This document shows positions 1 to 12,524 of a DNA stretch of 64,000 bases, one piece after another. This DNA is from Branchiostoma floridae (Eukaryota; Chordata; Leptocardii; Amphioxiformes; Branchiostomatidae). Made by a program: the position numbers and the translations under genes. Every line of letters begins with the position of its first letter. Position 1 is the first letter of the stretch. The stretch spans positions 18,523,041-18,587,040 of the forward strand of contig NC_049981.1 in assembly GCF_000003815.2 (NCBI RefSeq), read 5' to 3'. A model generated the notes under the pieces. The model searched no databases, was not told the DNA's origin, and was given only the letters and a program-made list of their open reading frames with translations.

Positions 1-15
1 ACCCGCCTACCCCAG

Positions 16-716
16 GACCATGGGCACCCCCACAGAGGACATCTGGCCAGGAGTGACCCAGATGCCTGACTACAAGCCCAGCTTCCCCAGCTGGAAGACG
101 AACCCCAACCAGCTCAAAACATCCGTCAAGAACATGGACGACCAGGCCTTGGACCTGCTGCAGGTAACTTCTAGTAAAGGTCAACAGTACCCTGGAAGTT
201 GGCCAGTTACCTTTCTTTCAGTACTTGGTGTAGAACTTCTGTGGTATTGGAGGTCAAGTAACAAGGTTAATGGAGTTTAGATTGAGAGGCCATGGGTTCA
301 CTTCCTGGCTAGATATTCTGTCCTTTGGAAAGGCACTTGACACAGCTTTCCTCACTCCACCCAGGTGTAAAAGTGGGTACCTGAAGTCGGTTGAGGAGAT
401 AAAAGGTGGAGGAAGAATAGGGGTGGGCCCCACCTCCCAATACTGTGTACTAAGTGTGTGTTTATAACAACCCACTGCCCCTAACTATGGTCTCAAAAAA
501 GTCTATGGGACTCACTGACCTGTACCTGTTTAAAAAAAAAGCTTTTGTGTCTGTTTTCTTGTATTTTACTAAAATCATGTCTAATGATTTGCCTCCCAGA
601 AAACCCTGATCTACGACCCAGCAAACCGCATCTCTGCCAAGGCTGCCTTGATACATCCTTACTTTGATGATCTGGACAAGGCTTCGCTACCGGGCACAAA
701 CTTCAAACCTTGCTAG
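16..716 (+). CDS. CDK1: Cyclin-dependent kinase 1 (cdc2-type), last two exons, 5' partial
   Basis: Two exons, 16-163 and 600-716, join in frame (donor CAG|GTAACT, acceptor CCTCCCAG|AAA). They encode the C-lobe end of a CMGC-family Ser/Thr kinase that drives cell-cycle entry together with cyclins. Visible family signatures are [22 protein letters not shown] and the terminal [20 protein letters not shown] followed by DDLD. The LIYDP..RIS and HPYF pattern fits CDK1 best; WPGVT and MPDYKPSFP are also CDK2-like, so a CDK1/2/3 ancestor-type protein is the alternative. The first exon probably starts at 16 after CCCCAG, giving R-T-M-G-T-P. The stop is TAG at 714-716. The catalytic core exons lie outside the window. 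Confidence 0.85.
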
Positions 717-1080
717 AGATAGACACTGTACAAATTTGTAACCTCTTCATATAGATGTCCTACTCTTCTACATCTACTCGTGCTGTCTTTTCTATATCCT
801 GAAGCATAAATGCATACATGTAATATCTTTTATTTGTGGCTTCCATACAATTATGACTTGTGTGATTATATGATGATAATTGTAATGCCAAAAGTTGTTA
901 CAACCTGTGTAAAAGAAACTGCCTGTCAATGAAAATGTGCCTGTGTAGACAATAGTTTGTCTTCAGATTTCCCCTTAACAATGGTCCATGAAAATGTGTC
1001 TATTGTGTAAACAATAGTCTTTAGATTTTCCCTTATCAAATGTGTAGTATTTCATATAATAAAGCCAAATATAAAAGCTT
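717..1080 (+). other. 3' UTR and poly(A) signal of the CDK1-type gene
   Basis: AT-rich noncoding sequence follows the CDK stop codon. A canonical AATAAA lies at 1058-1063. Two related stretches near 925-965 and 985-1030 (ATGAAAATGTG...ACAATAGT...TTTAGATTT) are an imperfect local duplication. Confidence 0.55.
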
Positions 1081-2611
1081 ATAGTATACACAAATAGATA
1101 TTTACTAGGTAAAGTGCCATTGCATAATGTGGCTTCATGTCAAAACATTTCAATGCAAAATCCTCATCACCTTAAAACAACTGCTGTGGAAAAGATACCC
1201 GGTAATCTTACAATACCCGGTAATGTTTAGAAATTATGAACAACTCAACCAAACATGGCATATGTATATTAGTTCTCTACAACATGCATATAGTACTGTA
1301 GTCATTGTTGTTAAGTCCCACTACACACCTGCATTTCCTTCTCATTGCATTAGCAAGTAACACGACAATTGTGTGGTGCAACTGCTAGCTAGATTAGACA
1401 TTGCCAGTTATCTGTGCCCTGTTAGCAGCTGAAATTGTATGACAAAGCCATGGTTACCTCTCTAATCATGTGTAAGGGAAGCAACTTCATATAGGAATGT
1501 GCTGGTCTCAAGACATCAGCGTTACATCCCAACTGTGCACATCTACCAGATGGCAGTGTTTACTAAGAGTAGAGTATTTGGACAGGAAGCACTGGCATTG
1601 TATAGTCTATAGACACATCTAAGCTTCTATGCCTGTCTGTAGTTTTGTGTCTTTATGTGCTTGTTGATGCCACACTTTTTTCTCTGTCCTGTAAGTTATC
1701 CTACCATTGTAATACTATCCAAATGTTATTAGCCTGTATTAAGGAGGTTCTAGCAAGTCCTTGGCTTGTATGTATAACAGATGAGAAATGAATATATAAT
1801 GTAGTGTACAGTCTATTATTGTCTGTATTTATAAGACCATGCTGACATGGTTTGATTTTCCTTGAGTTCCTATCAACTTGATTTTATGGAGAACATTCCT
1901 TTGGACCCCACAAAATTGATGTGGGCATACACAGACAAAAGTATGACACATAACTCCTAAGAATAATTCACCAGTATATTGGTATGCTTGCTAATTTGGG
2001 CATCATTTGGAAATACATCTGCACTGCAGGGCCTTGAAATTATCCTAATTTTAGATTCTATAATTAAAAAGGTTTTTAAAATCCATTCTACCAGACAATG
2101 GTTTTGCCTCTATATCTAGTAGACCTGTTTCCTCACTCCTCAATTTAATTCTTTCTTCTAAAACCTGCGCATTTTATTTGCCATTTCAGCTGACTGATAA
2201 GGGACACGTACAGGCAGAAAACCTGGCAGTTGAGGATACCTGGTGTAAAATTTCTATGATCAAAAGCGCAATGTAGCGGTAAAAAATGTTACCGCAGTAG
2301 ATCTACTACAAGTACAATAGCTAACAGTTTGATTAAGTGTAAAGGAAAATCAAGTGCATTCCTCAAATTCAATCGGAAACATACAGAAAGGTCGTTAGGC
2401 AAAAAGTCGCCATGGATCAAAAGCGCTTTGTAGCAGTGCAAAGTAGTACTGCAAGTACTATTGCTGCAAGTCATCAATGAACTGCAAGAGGCTGCTTTTG
2501 ATCCTTGTCCGTCACGTCAGTAACTACTGAACTAGTACAATGAACAGTGTTAAACTGTCTTTTAACGGAATATCCCACTCCAGAAGAGGGTATTATGATT
2601 CCTCTGAGAAT
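1081..2611. other. Intergenic, no gene seen
   Basis: AT-rich DNA without a convincing exon. Between about 2255 and 2510 the motif GATCAAAAGCGC occurs at 2259 and 2416 with related flanking words (TGTAGCGG / TGTAGCAG) and an inverted GCTTTTGATCC near 2495, so a decayed repeat is likely here. Confidence 0.4.
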
Positions 2612-3000
2612 ATTTTATTTATTTATTTCTTCAACTGTTTACAAACAGCCATGGCTGCCCAACTAGCCGTAGGCTATTGCTAAGGGCTAACCCTGTACAT
2701 GTTCGCACATGTTTACACACGACGGAAGGATTTGCACCAACGCACACCGCACCATCGCACGTGTGGGGGTTCTTTATTAACGTGCATGGGGTGTGGCTCT
2801 CCCCATACACGGGACCTCCATTTAACGTCCGAGGGACGGCCCTAGCCGAAGCTAGGTACTCATTTTCACCTGAGTGTATTGTGAGGAAAACCGTGTAAAG
2901 TGCCTTTCCCAAGGGCACAAGATCGGTGGCACGGCAGTCGGATTCGAACCCACAACCTCTCGGTTCCGAGGCGAATAAACTCTATGCGCCACGCGGTCCT
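2612..3000 (-). mobile_element. tRNA-derived SINE
   Basis: Read on the minus strand, the element begins near 3000 with a tRNA-like head. It has a box A-like GTGGCGCATAGAG and a perfect box B-like GGTTCGAATCC (around 2940-2951). An unrelated body of about 250 bp and an AT-rich tail of TAAA-type repeats at 2612-2630 follow. Similar 10-bp words flank it (CTCTGAGAAT and CTCAGAGAAT), consistent with a diverged target-site duplication. A fragment of the same head and body recurs near 31780-31830. The cloverleaf is not convincing as a functional tRNA gene. Confidence 0.6.
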
Positions 3001-5185
3001 CAGAGAATGAATAGTTGCATCAATGCTTGAACTATTAAAGTTTGTTTGTCGAATGCATCAATGGTATTATGCTTGAACTAAGTTTGGTTGTCAAATGTAC
3101 CATATTAAGATGAAACCAGGTGTTTTTTTAACCTCCTTGATGAAACCCAAGCACAGGGCGAACATTGTAGCGATCGAGTTCTTGAATTCCCCTGAGGATC
3201 CTTCCGATTGTACACTCACCTGGTAGGGGAGGACGTGACTCTCACACGAGGAACAGGTATTGGTTGGTGTTGCTATTAATAATGCTACTTTGATATTTTA
3301 TGATTACTTCTTGAGTAGACGAAATGTGTGTACACGTACACAAACATCAACAGAATTGCCAGCCAACACGTTTCAATTATCGTTTGTGGGCGATTTTGTG
3401 GTATTTGTCACTGTATTAAGTAGTCTTTTTAGATAGCAGTGTTCCTTGAACTTGAAGTGGCAAAATGTCTGTATCCTAAGGGTCGCCAACCTTCAAACTT
3501 TCTGTGTACATTCGAAATATCTGATAGTCACTCGACTGCTTCCATAAGCGACCCTATCGTTTGCGAGAAATTGTTCCTGAAGTCGGTCATATAAGCAGTT
3601 TTGGCGCCGCCACGTAGACCTACTTTCAACGTTAGCGAGGAAGTGTGGCGGAACTTGCCGGAAGTATGCTAGGCAAGCAAAATCACATACGGCAAGGTAC
3701 ATCAGAAGCGGGTCCGTATGGGGGTACTTGTATCTAGAAAAGGATTATTGCCGAAGAGACAGATGAGGTAATCAGTTTAGCCAAAAGTCAGGTGCATTTA
3801 TCTATCAGAAAATAACACTCGCTTCTGGGGTGGAGATGCGTTTGCAGATTTAGCCTTTAAGCCTTGTTGAAAACTATTTAACAAGGATGTCTCTATTACA
3901 TGATGGCAACGATTTTTTAGCTTCTCAATTTTGGTTGATAACTTTAATACTTGAAGGCACAAGTTTTTATTGCTATTTGTTTGAGCTCTTAGAATTAGTC
4001 CACCAGTTTATTTTAAGTCACTTATTCAAAATAAGGCACACGAAAAGATCAGGAGAGTTCATGACATGCAGCCAAAATGAAACAAGAGTTCACAGGACAC
4101 AATCCTCAGTACGGTAATTACCGTAAATTCTTTTATGTTAACAGGGATCAAATTTCACGGTAGGAGCGGAAAGGATTGTTTCGCGTGTTTTACGTTCGCG
4201 GTTGAAATGATTGCAGTACATTAGTAATACATGCCGGGGCCCTTACTGACCACGAGTCCGAAAATATGATGGCACATGGCCTAGAAATGTTTATCCCGTC
4301 TCCGGTCTCGAACAGAACGGAAAATGACTCCTAGTAAAAATGGTAAAACAGGGCCTCTAACCTGCCGTAGGGTAGCGAGTTTTACTACACGGTAGCAACT
4401 CATATCCATAAGATCTCCTTCTGATTCAATTCCAACACTATTTCATCGTACTTTAAGAGTTACTTTTATGATCGGGTTATGAAGTAGCAGTTGTTTAAAA
4501 CGGTAATTAAGATAGTCTCCATTTCTTCTAAATGAGATAGGGTGCGATGCGTAACACCAAAGCATGGCTTTTAGCCAAGTAAGCGTTTGGATCTAACAGA
4601 TGTGCCTGTGTGTGACTTCTTCAACGCTGATAACGATCAGTTAAACAAACATTCATGCCATGAATATTTGTGCACCGGCTACCTGTTACTGGCACGGCAA
4701 TGGTCATGGTTATGGAACAAAATAGTAAACATTTGTGACCTGCATACCGCTACAGTAGCATGTCTCCCACTCGGTTCTTCTTTTGTATCTTGTAATGTAT
4801 GTGACATCTCCAGCACTGATAATGATACGTTAAACAAACGGTCGTGACATGAATATGAGTGCATCGGCCTTAACTGCCACTGCACCATAGCAAACTGCAG
4901 TGCAGCTCACTTGTCTGGGGTAAAGTACAGAATGCTTCTTGTGCTGTAGTACTGAACACCATAATGGGGTGGGGGTAGGGGGTTCTAGTGCCTACTTGAC
5001 AATTTTGGTCCAATTTGGATACTTTTCAAAAGGAACAGGAGATTATATGCGGCGATCACGCAAACAGCCCATGCAGCGAAAACTGCCCATGCATGAGGGA
5101 AGCCCAAGGTCTTTCGTATGATGTAAATACAGTGTCAAAGATGAACCTTGACTAAAAAGCCCCTTGATGTTGACATTTCCTAACA
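3001..5185. other. Upstream region of the EcKinase-like gene
   Basis: No coding exon recognised. The sequence around 3530-3640 is richer in CpG than its surroundings and might contain a promoter. TAACAG at 5181-5186 directly before the coding start reads as a splice acceptor, so a noncoding first exon probably lies somewhere in this region. Confidence 0.3.
4601..4885 (+). repeat. Diverged direct duplication of about 95 bp
   Basis: The block at about 4601-4700 (GTGTGTGACTTCTTCAACGC...GATAACGATCAGTTAAACAAAC) is repeated in the same orientation at about 4795-4885 (GTATGTGACATCTCCAGCAC...GATAATGATACGTTAAACAAAC). Spacing is about 195 bp. It has no coding potential of its own. Confidence 0.55.
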
Positions 5186-5195
5186 GGTGACTAGT

Positions 5196-8031
5196 ATGGC
5201 GACACCAGACAAGATTCCCATCCCACAGTCTGCTGAAGACATCGCCCCCTCCTGGGTACAGCTGGTACTGCAGAAGGACCTCCCAGGCGTCACCGTCACG
5301 GACGTCGATGTGAAGGGACTCATCTGCGAGGGTGATGGAAACCTGAGTGACATCATAGCTTTTGATGCCGCGGGGACCAGGAACGGCACAAGTCAGCGCT
5401 ACAGTCTCGTGGCCAAGCTGACAAATCTTACCAAGCCGTTGGAGAACTTTGGCCTCGAAGATTATCCACAACAAATTAGGCTGGAGACGGTGGAAGTTGA
5501 GTTTTACTCCAATGTCGTTGCCGACCTACTTGCGATGAACAGCACAGATCGTGAAATCCAAGCGAAGGGTGAAGCTGACGAGGATTGCCCTCCTGACGAT
5601 TCTCTCTTTTTCCCAAAGTGCTATTTTGCTGCCAATGACCCGATCTCCAAGGTGTCCGTCAGGGTTATGGAGAACCTGAAAACTCGGGGGTTCTCCATAA
5701 AACCCAACCGCCTACAGCTGAGTCGTGACGAGATGATGCTGACGGTCGGGGCCATAGCGCAGCTCCACGGCCTGTCACATCGGCTAGAGGTCCGCTCAGG
5801 TGTCCCTCTTTCCAAGAAGTACAACCAGAGCATACTACGTGAATCAGGGTACTTGTCAATGGATCAGGCCTACACCTTCGGCTACGTGTACGGTGTTCAG
5901 CTCCTCGCGGCTGCATTCCCCGAGAAGACAGACCTCGTAGCTCGTCTGAAAAAGTTCGACGCCAAGTCTGTTCTCGCCAATGCTGAGAAAAGTCCAAGGC
6001 TGAAGGTCCTTAACCATGTGGACTGTTGGGTCAACAACATCATGATAAAGGTAAAGGTCTATGTTTAATCTATCAAAATGTAGACATGGTTCTTTCAAAA
6101 TTTGTGATGTATGCAGAATTGTTTCATCAAAAGCATAAAATCTATTTGTTTATCAAAGCTGCTATGAAGACGAAGCAACGAACTTCAGGTCAAAGCAGGT
6201 AACGTTAGTTCACTTTTATTTGGAGGGTTATCGATATTTGTTGTAGTTAAAAACTAGATGTACATGTTTATATAAAGTCGACGGACGGAGTTTCAGACAG
6301 CAATGTTTAGAAAATACTGCAATTTCAAACCACCATCCCTTGACTTGATATCATTTATTACCCTCTTTACAAAAACAACGGATATAGGTAACCCCGCGGA
6401 TAAGGGTGAACTAAGCGCTACATGCAGTCTACCACTTCCATTTGTTGCAGATCTTACTTGCGATCTGTAAATTGTCTAACCAACTCAGCCAGGCCGACAA
6501 AGCACCAGTCTCATTAGCATTGGGAGGACGGCACAGAAGGAAGATAGTTTTACATTGATAATATTATGTATATACACGTACCTGCTACTTCAATGCAGTC
6601 TGTAACACCTAATTCAGTGTATGTTACATACACTGAATTAGGTGTTACAGACTGCAGATGGCAATGCGACATACAACAGCAATAGGAAGGAGCAAAACTA
6701 TGACGTTGCAATGGAATTGGACTCACCGGAATTTTCGACTGAATCACATAATCCTTTTCAGCTTCACGACCTAATCGCCATGCTAATCGCTCTGGAGCAA
6801 AACTATGACGTTGCTATGGAAAAGATAAGAAATTGTTCTCTAACTGAAAAAGATTGGACTCGGGAATTTTCGACTGAATCACATAATCCTTTTCAGCTTT
6901 ACGACCTAATCGCTCTGGATATGTAACTTCTTACGCTTGTACATGTGACGTCAGCAATAGGTAAAAGTCGTTGGAAGTCGATATCGCTCCCTGTCTCGTA
7001 TGAGAGTAGGTTGATGCGCCCCTATATCGACCACCGACACCTTTTAACTTATGCGATAATTGGAGAACAGTTAAACTCTTTCTATAATGTACTTGTATAC
7101 GTAATTTATCAACTCAGTTGTACTTTAATTCTCAAATGACATTGTTACTTCATACAAAGAGGGCAAAGGGAAGGCAGGCTACAGCAATTCTATTAGTTGG
7201 CGCTGTCTTTTTTCTCTTGAAAAGTATGATGGTGACACTCCTACCGAAGTAAAGCTGGTTGATTGGCAGCTGGTTCAGTACCTGCCGCCGACCTGTGACC
7301 TGGCCTGCCTGTTCCTCTGTTGCACGGGTTGGGACGTCTTCCACAACCACAGGGACGCCATTCTGGCTCACTATCATCAACAACTGCAGCAGACTCTGGG
7401 TCCGAGCGGTGAGAACCTTCATTGTGCTTAATAGATATCATGTTATATTTGTTATCACAAAGGCCATAATGATTTGATTATATGGATGACACTGCCTCTG
7501 GAAAGCCCAAAAGTGATAGGAGCGTGCAAGTAGAAGAAAAAAATTGTCTAATGAAATCCTTGTGGTCAGGGAGGTTGAACAAATGCTGAAAAAATAAAAA
7601 TAAACATAGACCTATATTCCGACCCTGCACTCAACTGGGAAGGCATGGGACAACTAGGCTCTCCTGGGTAGAAATTTATTTAGGTTTCTTACGTAAAGGA
7701 CACCAACCCTTTCCCAAAGTGACCAATATAGTCTTATAGAACATCTTGAAGAGTACAAAGAACGAAGCTAAAATGAAGGCAACCTGTTACACTTGCAATT
7801 CAATGATCCAAAACCAGTGTTCTAACCAAGTGACATTATGCTTTATTCTTGGAACTTTTTCTTCTAGAATCCTCAGGCCTGAAGAGCTACCCCCTGGAGC
7901 AGTTGAAGGCAGACTTCCAAGCCGACTGTCTGTTCGGGCTGGTCTGCCGGATGATACGTCTGCTGGTCCTGCCTGCGGACCAGGACCTGCTGCAGGTGGT
8001 CCAGGAGATCCAGGACTGGGGAGTAATCTAG
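5196..8031 (+). CDS. EcKinase/CHK-like small-molecule kinase, complete, three exons
   Basis: Exons 5196-6050, 7225-7408 and 7868-8031 join in frame (AAG|GTAAAG to TTGAAAAG|TAT, then GCG|GTGAGA to TTCTAG|AA) and give about 400 aa. ATG at 5196 is chosen because TAACAG just before it looks like a 5'-UTR acceptor. The family (ecdysteroid 22-kinase / CHK-like, protein-kinase fold) phosphorylates small molecules; the substrate cannot be told from sequence. Seen: the catalytic-loop pattern H-x-D-x-W-x-x-N at residues 274-281 and VDWQ at about 297-300, equivalent to the metal-binding D-F/W motif, followed by the family-typical P-x-x-D-L-A. Odd: the normally H-G-D loop reads H-V-D. The length matches full family members. 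Family call strong, substrate unknown. Confidence 0.85.
6594..6656. repeat. Perfect 30-bp hairpin with 3-nt loop
   Basis: Left arm 6594-6623 and right arm 6627-6656 are exact reverse complements around the loop TTA. The sequence lies in intron 1 of the EcKinase-like gene. It may be the core of a small palindromic element or an expressed hairpin. Confidence 0.85.
6690..6920 (+). repeat. Imperfect tandem duplication, about 105-bp unit
   Basis: The unit starting GAGCAAAACTATGACGTTGC at 6690 is repeated from 6795. Both copies contain TTTTCGACTGAATCACATAA and end in the CTAATCGC word. It begins about 35 bp after the hairpin, so both may belong to one element. The 94-codon frame through it is a by-product. 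Confidence 0.75.
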
Positions 8032-8194
8032 GCATCCGGTCCACGAGACGGGGATTGCGCTGCGACCTCGCTGCTAATACATGCATAAGAGAAAAGGGTT
8101 TGGCAAAAAATTTGACTTTGGAATTGACATTGGCATTCTATAAAACATTAGTATCCACTTTTGCAACTTTAATATGGCATCTATTTGCTTGATT

Positions 8195-8345
8195 GCCTCC
8201 ATGAAATGCCATGGAGGTTATATTTTCACCAGCGTTTGTCTGTCTGTGAACAAGATAACTTAATAACGGCTGAGTGGATTGGTTTCATACTTGGTGTGTT
8301 GGTGAGGTGTGATAAAAGCTGCAAGTGATTAGATTTTGGGCCCCC
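8195..8345 (+). repeat. Dispersed repeat, relative of the 27.1-27.65 kb repeat
   Basis: Contains CCTCCATGAAATGCCATGGA, AATAACGGCTG, GGATTGGTTTCATACTTG and a GATTAGATTTTGGG word in the same order as the tandem repeat at 27108-27650. Same family, diverged copy. Confidence 0.7.
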
Positions 8346-8639
8346 TAGCGGCTTTCCTTGGTACTGCAGTGCAACTTCCGGGTTTGCTATCTCGTGTTAA
8401 TGAAAATATTTTCGTTTTGTGCGTGTTTTCAGATAATTGTGGTCAACATAATTTTAGAACCTCTGGATGGATTGTAATGTAAATTTTGGCCCTCTGGTAT
8501 GTGACCTTGGTGCTGCAGCAGAACTTGTATCTGCTGACCTGGACATGCTGTGTCCTTGATATTTTGGTGGCAGGCAGCTTATGAAGTAAGGATATGTTGT
8601 GATCTTCTACTTTGACTTAAGCATTCTACGACATCAGTT

Positions 8640-8767
8640 TTTTTCCCAGCAGTTTGTACATTTTACAGTATGGTCAAAAACTTTCTGTTTGGAAAGAGAG
8701 TCAACAGACTAAAATTAAAGCGGGGGCAGATGTCATATTTATTTGATTGAATCAACATGGCCTAATG
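8640..8767 (+). repeat. Partial copy of the GGCCATGTTGATT element
   Basis: Shares TTTGTACA...ACAGTATGGTCAAAAACTTT and the terminal GAATCAACATGGCCTAA with the complete element at 55646-55931. Other partial copies lie near 7466-7530, 40973-41075 and 52610-52741. Confidence 0.6.
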
Positions 8768-9087
8768 GAAATACTGTTTCCTCTTGTATCAATTGGTGAG
8801 AATTAATTAACACCCTGGACGAAAATGTATGTTTTAAATGAAGACAGAACATATAAGGGTACCATCAAAATCACACACTCTTTTAATTCTTAAAAAGGCA
8901 ATTTCAAACATCAACTTGTGGCAATAAAACAAGTGTGTGCTTTAAATCAGCTCCGGATACATACATGTTAAAAGTTATGCTGGAAAATGACAGCTCCTTT
9001 GCCAGCCTAAGCTAAAGCAATTTCTACAGGATTATCACGGCAGTTATTCTCCACACAACTTCTCATGGCTGAGAATGCTCTTGAATA

Positions 9088-9222
9088 TACTCTCCAAGCA
9101 GAGGTCGAATCGCACAGATATAGTAGTAGTCGAAAAAATTACACAGGTGCTCTTCCTAGAAATTTGTGTAATTTTTTCAACTACTACTATATCTGCGCGA
9201 TTCGACCTCTGCTTGGAGAGTA
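9088..9222. repeat. Foldback element with ~58-bp inverted arms
   Basis: Arms 9088-9145 and 9165-9222 (ACTCTCCAAGCAGAGGTCGA ... and its complement) pair with only a few mismatches around a 19-nt loop. The length and structure fit a MITE-like hairpin. The overlapping ORFs are artefacts of the repeat. Confidence 0.8.
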
Positions 9223-12200
9223 CTTGGATACTCTTGACATGTTTGCTGACAGATCTAAGATTTTCATCACAGCCAAATTCCCCAATGTTGCCTCACTATG
9301 CTATCATCAAATGCATTGCACATTCATATTTCCCAAAGGGGGTCCTACACTTCTTTCTCTACATTAAGTTTTGAGTACTTTGCCATTTTATTTTCAGTTT
9401 CTTAACATTATATTCTACAGAAAGCATTGATCAACAACTTTTACACACACATCTGTAAGTAAACTGAACCTATATTTCCACGTCTTTGTACAGTCATTAC
9501 TGTTGTATTTACATTTAAATCTTATGTCACAGGTGAACAGTACTAGTATGCCAACATGACGCCGCAACCTCCCTATGCTTTTACTGTAAAATCTTCTTCA
9601 TGTTTCGCTTTTGAATTTTCTCTAGAAACACGTGGACTAATTCCTCTTACTTGCACAGTCATGCACATAGCACAATCATTTACAATCTATGAAAGCTGTT
9701 GTGCACAGATTCAGGTATGTACCCAGAAATAACCCTATATGCAGGTAGTGATGGGGATGACACCAGTCATTTATCACTACAGGTTCTTCCTCACATCACA
9801 GAACAGAGACAATAAACTATGCTCTTCGTAGAGGTTTCAAAATTGTAAAATCAATAATCAAAGCCCATCTATACATGTAAGGTTTCGTGTTAGACTCCCC
9901 ACCAATTAAAAACACTTCAAAAGTGACAGAGTCATGGAAATAATGAATTTTTCACATGCAACTAAATCATTCTATATCAGAGCTGTCTCCAGGCCCCGTT
10001 CATCCGTCCTGGAATGAAAAGTTGCTTATCAACTTCATGACATTAAAATACATTTTAATTTGAGAAATTAAAATGACAAATCTAACAACGAAAGTAAAAA
10101 TGTGGGCTTCCAATTCCAACTGGCTCGGAAATTCCGAAGTACTGAATGAGACGTACATGAATTGACACCTGGAGACAGCCCTTGTCTATATATAGAAGTT
10201 ACACTGTTGATTACACTGTGGCAATTGCCTGTGTCTTCTTGTGTAAAACCTCACAACAATATGACAAGAACATAAATTCCATGACATAGAATCCTCCAAT
10301 ACGCTAGGTATAAAAACAACTATATCACAAAATAAAATGAAAGCTTACTCAGAAGTCCCCAAAACTATTACCACACCATAAAACATACAATCATGGGTGT
10401 GTAATTATTACAGCTTTCAATTGTCTTGACCATATTGTTACATTACACATTTATATAGTATTACATAGTCTAGCAGTAGTAAGGCAAGCTTTTTAAGTAG
10501 AAGTTGATGCATAGCACAGAAGTTGATGCAGTATTCTACCATGTTACATTGCGGCAATCCTTGTTTGTAAATGTTCACAAGATCCCTTTTATAACATTTC
10601 AATGAGAAAGTGCATGTAACCAAGGACCTCCTTGATGTAACTTGGCTTTAGCAGCACATAAAACACAACATTAAAGATTTATTCCTGACAACCAATCAAG
10701 AATCCTTGAGTCTTGCTCATGATTAGTTTATGAATGACAGAAAAGGCTAAGTATATACATGTATTTATTGTATTTTGAAAGCTTACTTGATACCTACATA
10801 TTTTTTATATCAAGTAGGAAATGCTATTGAAATTCAAATGTGTTATGTGTTACCCAGTTTCAAAACAATTTCAAATTTTTAATCACTTTCACGTTTGTCT
10901 GTTGAAACATTTCCCGCACTATTCTTGCATCTCATATCTTCATTTTTAGAAAGTTTCTGAGAGGAAATATTACAAAGCCCTGATTTAACTACCAGTCCAC
11001 TATCACTTGAACATTTTGAGGTGCTGTGTGCAAAAAAGCTTTGAGTATTTTGAAACATACAAAACTGTTGTTTTCTATAGAAAATTGTCAATTTTTTAAT
11101 AGTTACAGGCTTGTCTCAAACTGTATCAAACTAAATCTATAAGAAATTGTAGCCAGAAGAGGTCAAGTTAGTATAGACCCGATGTACATGAAGAACGTAG
11201 GAAAATAGCACACAACAAGGTCGTACGTCTGCAAATTGGCCTGCAGTGTCGAATGAGGGGAATTTTATGGCCAATCTTATGTTGTACCACACTGCAGGTT
11301 AATTCACCTGTATTGACAAAATGTACTGTACGACGAAGGACTTTCTGCCTCTTCATACGCTGTTGTAGTACATCCAGCAATTTTACTTGACAAAGTGTAA
11401 ATCGGGCTTTGCCCGAGGACTTCAACTGGTGCTTATCAGCAGAAGCTAATTTGTTTTTATAATATGAATAATGTCTGACAGGACACTTGGAATGAATTGT
11501 TCTTCAGTAAGGCTAAACTAGTATGCCTACCTCAAATATACGGTCAGATATAATGAAGTTCGTTAGCACCATGTTTTCATGTCAGTGTCAAAAATCTGTC
11601 AGAATCAATCCAAGTTTCTGATAAAAGTGTACTCTATACATCAGAGTTACAATTCTCCATAGCAAATGCTGGCTCAATCTTTTTGCTTGCTAACCACAGT
11701 GGCAATAACAAGCAAAGATGAATGGTACCCGTGCTGTACAAGGACACTGGATATATTCAAACTATGCAGCCACATGAGAGTTTGTTATTCATACAAGGAA
11801 TTTTCCTCACTACTGCTAAATACAGAAAAAAATATTTACATGTTGTTACAAGAGTTTCCAGTGAAATGCCATGATTCTACACATCATTTTTCTGTAGCAC
11901 TTTGCATCTAGATAGTTACAGAGCTACAAACCTTTCCTGTCATCTGTTTGATAATCTTAAACGTGATTATCAATCATCAAGAATGCAATGTAGAAAGATC
12001 TGACGAGACACTAAGGTCTGTCTCCCAACCAGATTGCAAGGGAAACTTCAGGTACAAGGTCATTCTTGACGTTTGAGTTTACAAAAATTACCATGGTCAG
12101 AGTTCAGTTTACTCCTCTCCTTTTGCATTCTTGCATTGCTTGGACTCACATGTTTAAAAATCATTTAAAACTACAAAGGACTAACTAACAAGAAGCATTT

Positions 12201-12424
12201 GTACAAAACATTTGTGCCTAAGCATACACACAAAGGCACAAAAAGTTTGGAACTTACTATCTACGTTCAACTTGTTACCGTAACGTGGTTACAACAGACA
12301 TATGATGAGAGAAAATTATCACTTTTTTTTCATCACCTATTCACAGATGTAGCCTTGTTACTAAAACCATTGTAAAGGGTATTGAAGAAGCTTTCCAATA
12401 ACACAATGCACTTGACTTTATGAT

Positions 12425-12469
12425 ATCATATTACTGTGAATTCTTTTAAAGTACTCACAGTAATATGAT
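12425..12469. repeat. 15-bp inverted repeat
   Basis: ATCATATTACTGTGA at 12425-12439 pairs exactly with 12455-12469, loop 15 nt. Located just 3' of the distal tetraspanin stop codon on the minus strand, so it would form a stem in that 3' UTR. Confidence 0.6.
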
Positions 12470-12524
12470 TGACTGATATCAAGTTTCCAAACTTTTATGT
12501 TGAGTTTTGTATGCATGTTTACAG

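Larger units (their letters stand above)
8032..12524. other. Convergent intergenic region and probable 3' UTRs
   Basis: No additional gene recognised between the EcKinase-like stop codon and the distal tetraspanin stop codon. AATAAA at 8922-8927 is a possible poly(A) signal for the plus-strand gene. On the minus strand, AATAAA-type signals occur near 10675 and 10763, so part of 10.7-12.5 kb may be tetraspanin 3' UTR. Repeats at 8195-8345, 8640-8770, 9088-9222 and 12425-12469 are listed separately. Confidence 0.4.

Noticed and set aside
2930-3000. Possible functional tRNA gene on the minus strand
   Set aside because: Box B is perfect but the acceptor and anticodon stems are not convincing, and a SINE body and tail follow.
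6642-6926. 94-codon frame with an internal repeated peptide
   Set aside because: It is produced by the 105-bp tandem duplication next to a perfect hairpin and has no splice or family support.
7466-8767. A single 1.3-kb GGCCAT-ended element containing EcKinase exon 3
   Set aside because: Related words occur at both positions, but the flanks do not form a matching duplication, so two separate partial copies are more likely.
9065-9374. Two overlapping frames of about 100 codons
   Set aside because: Both run through the foldback element 9088-9222; repeated peptide content comes from the inverted arms.
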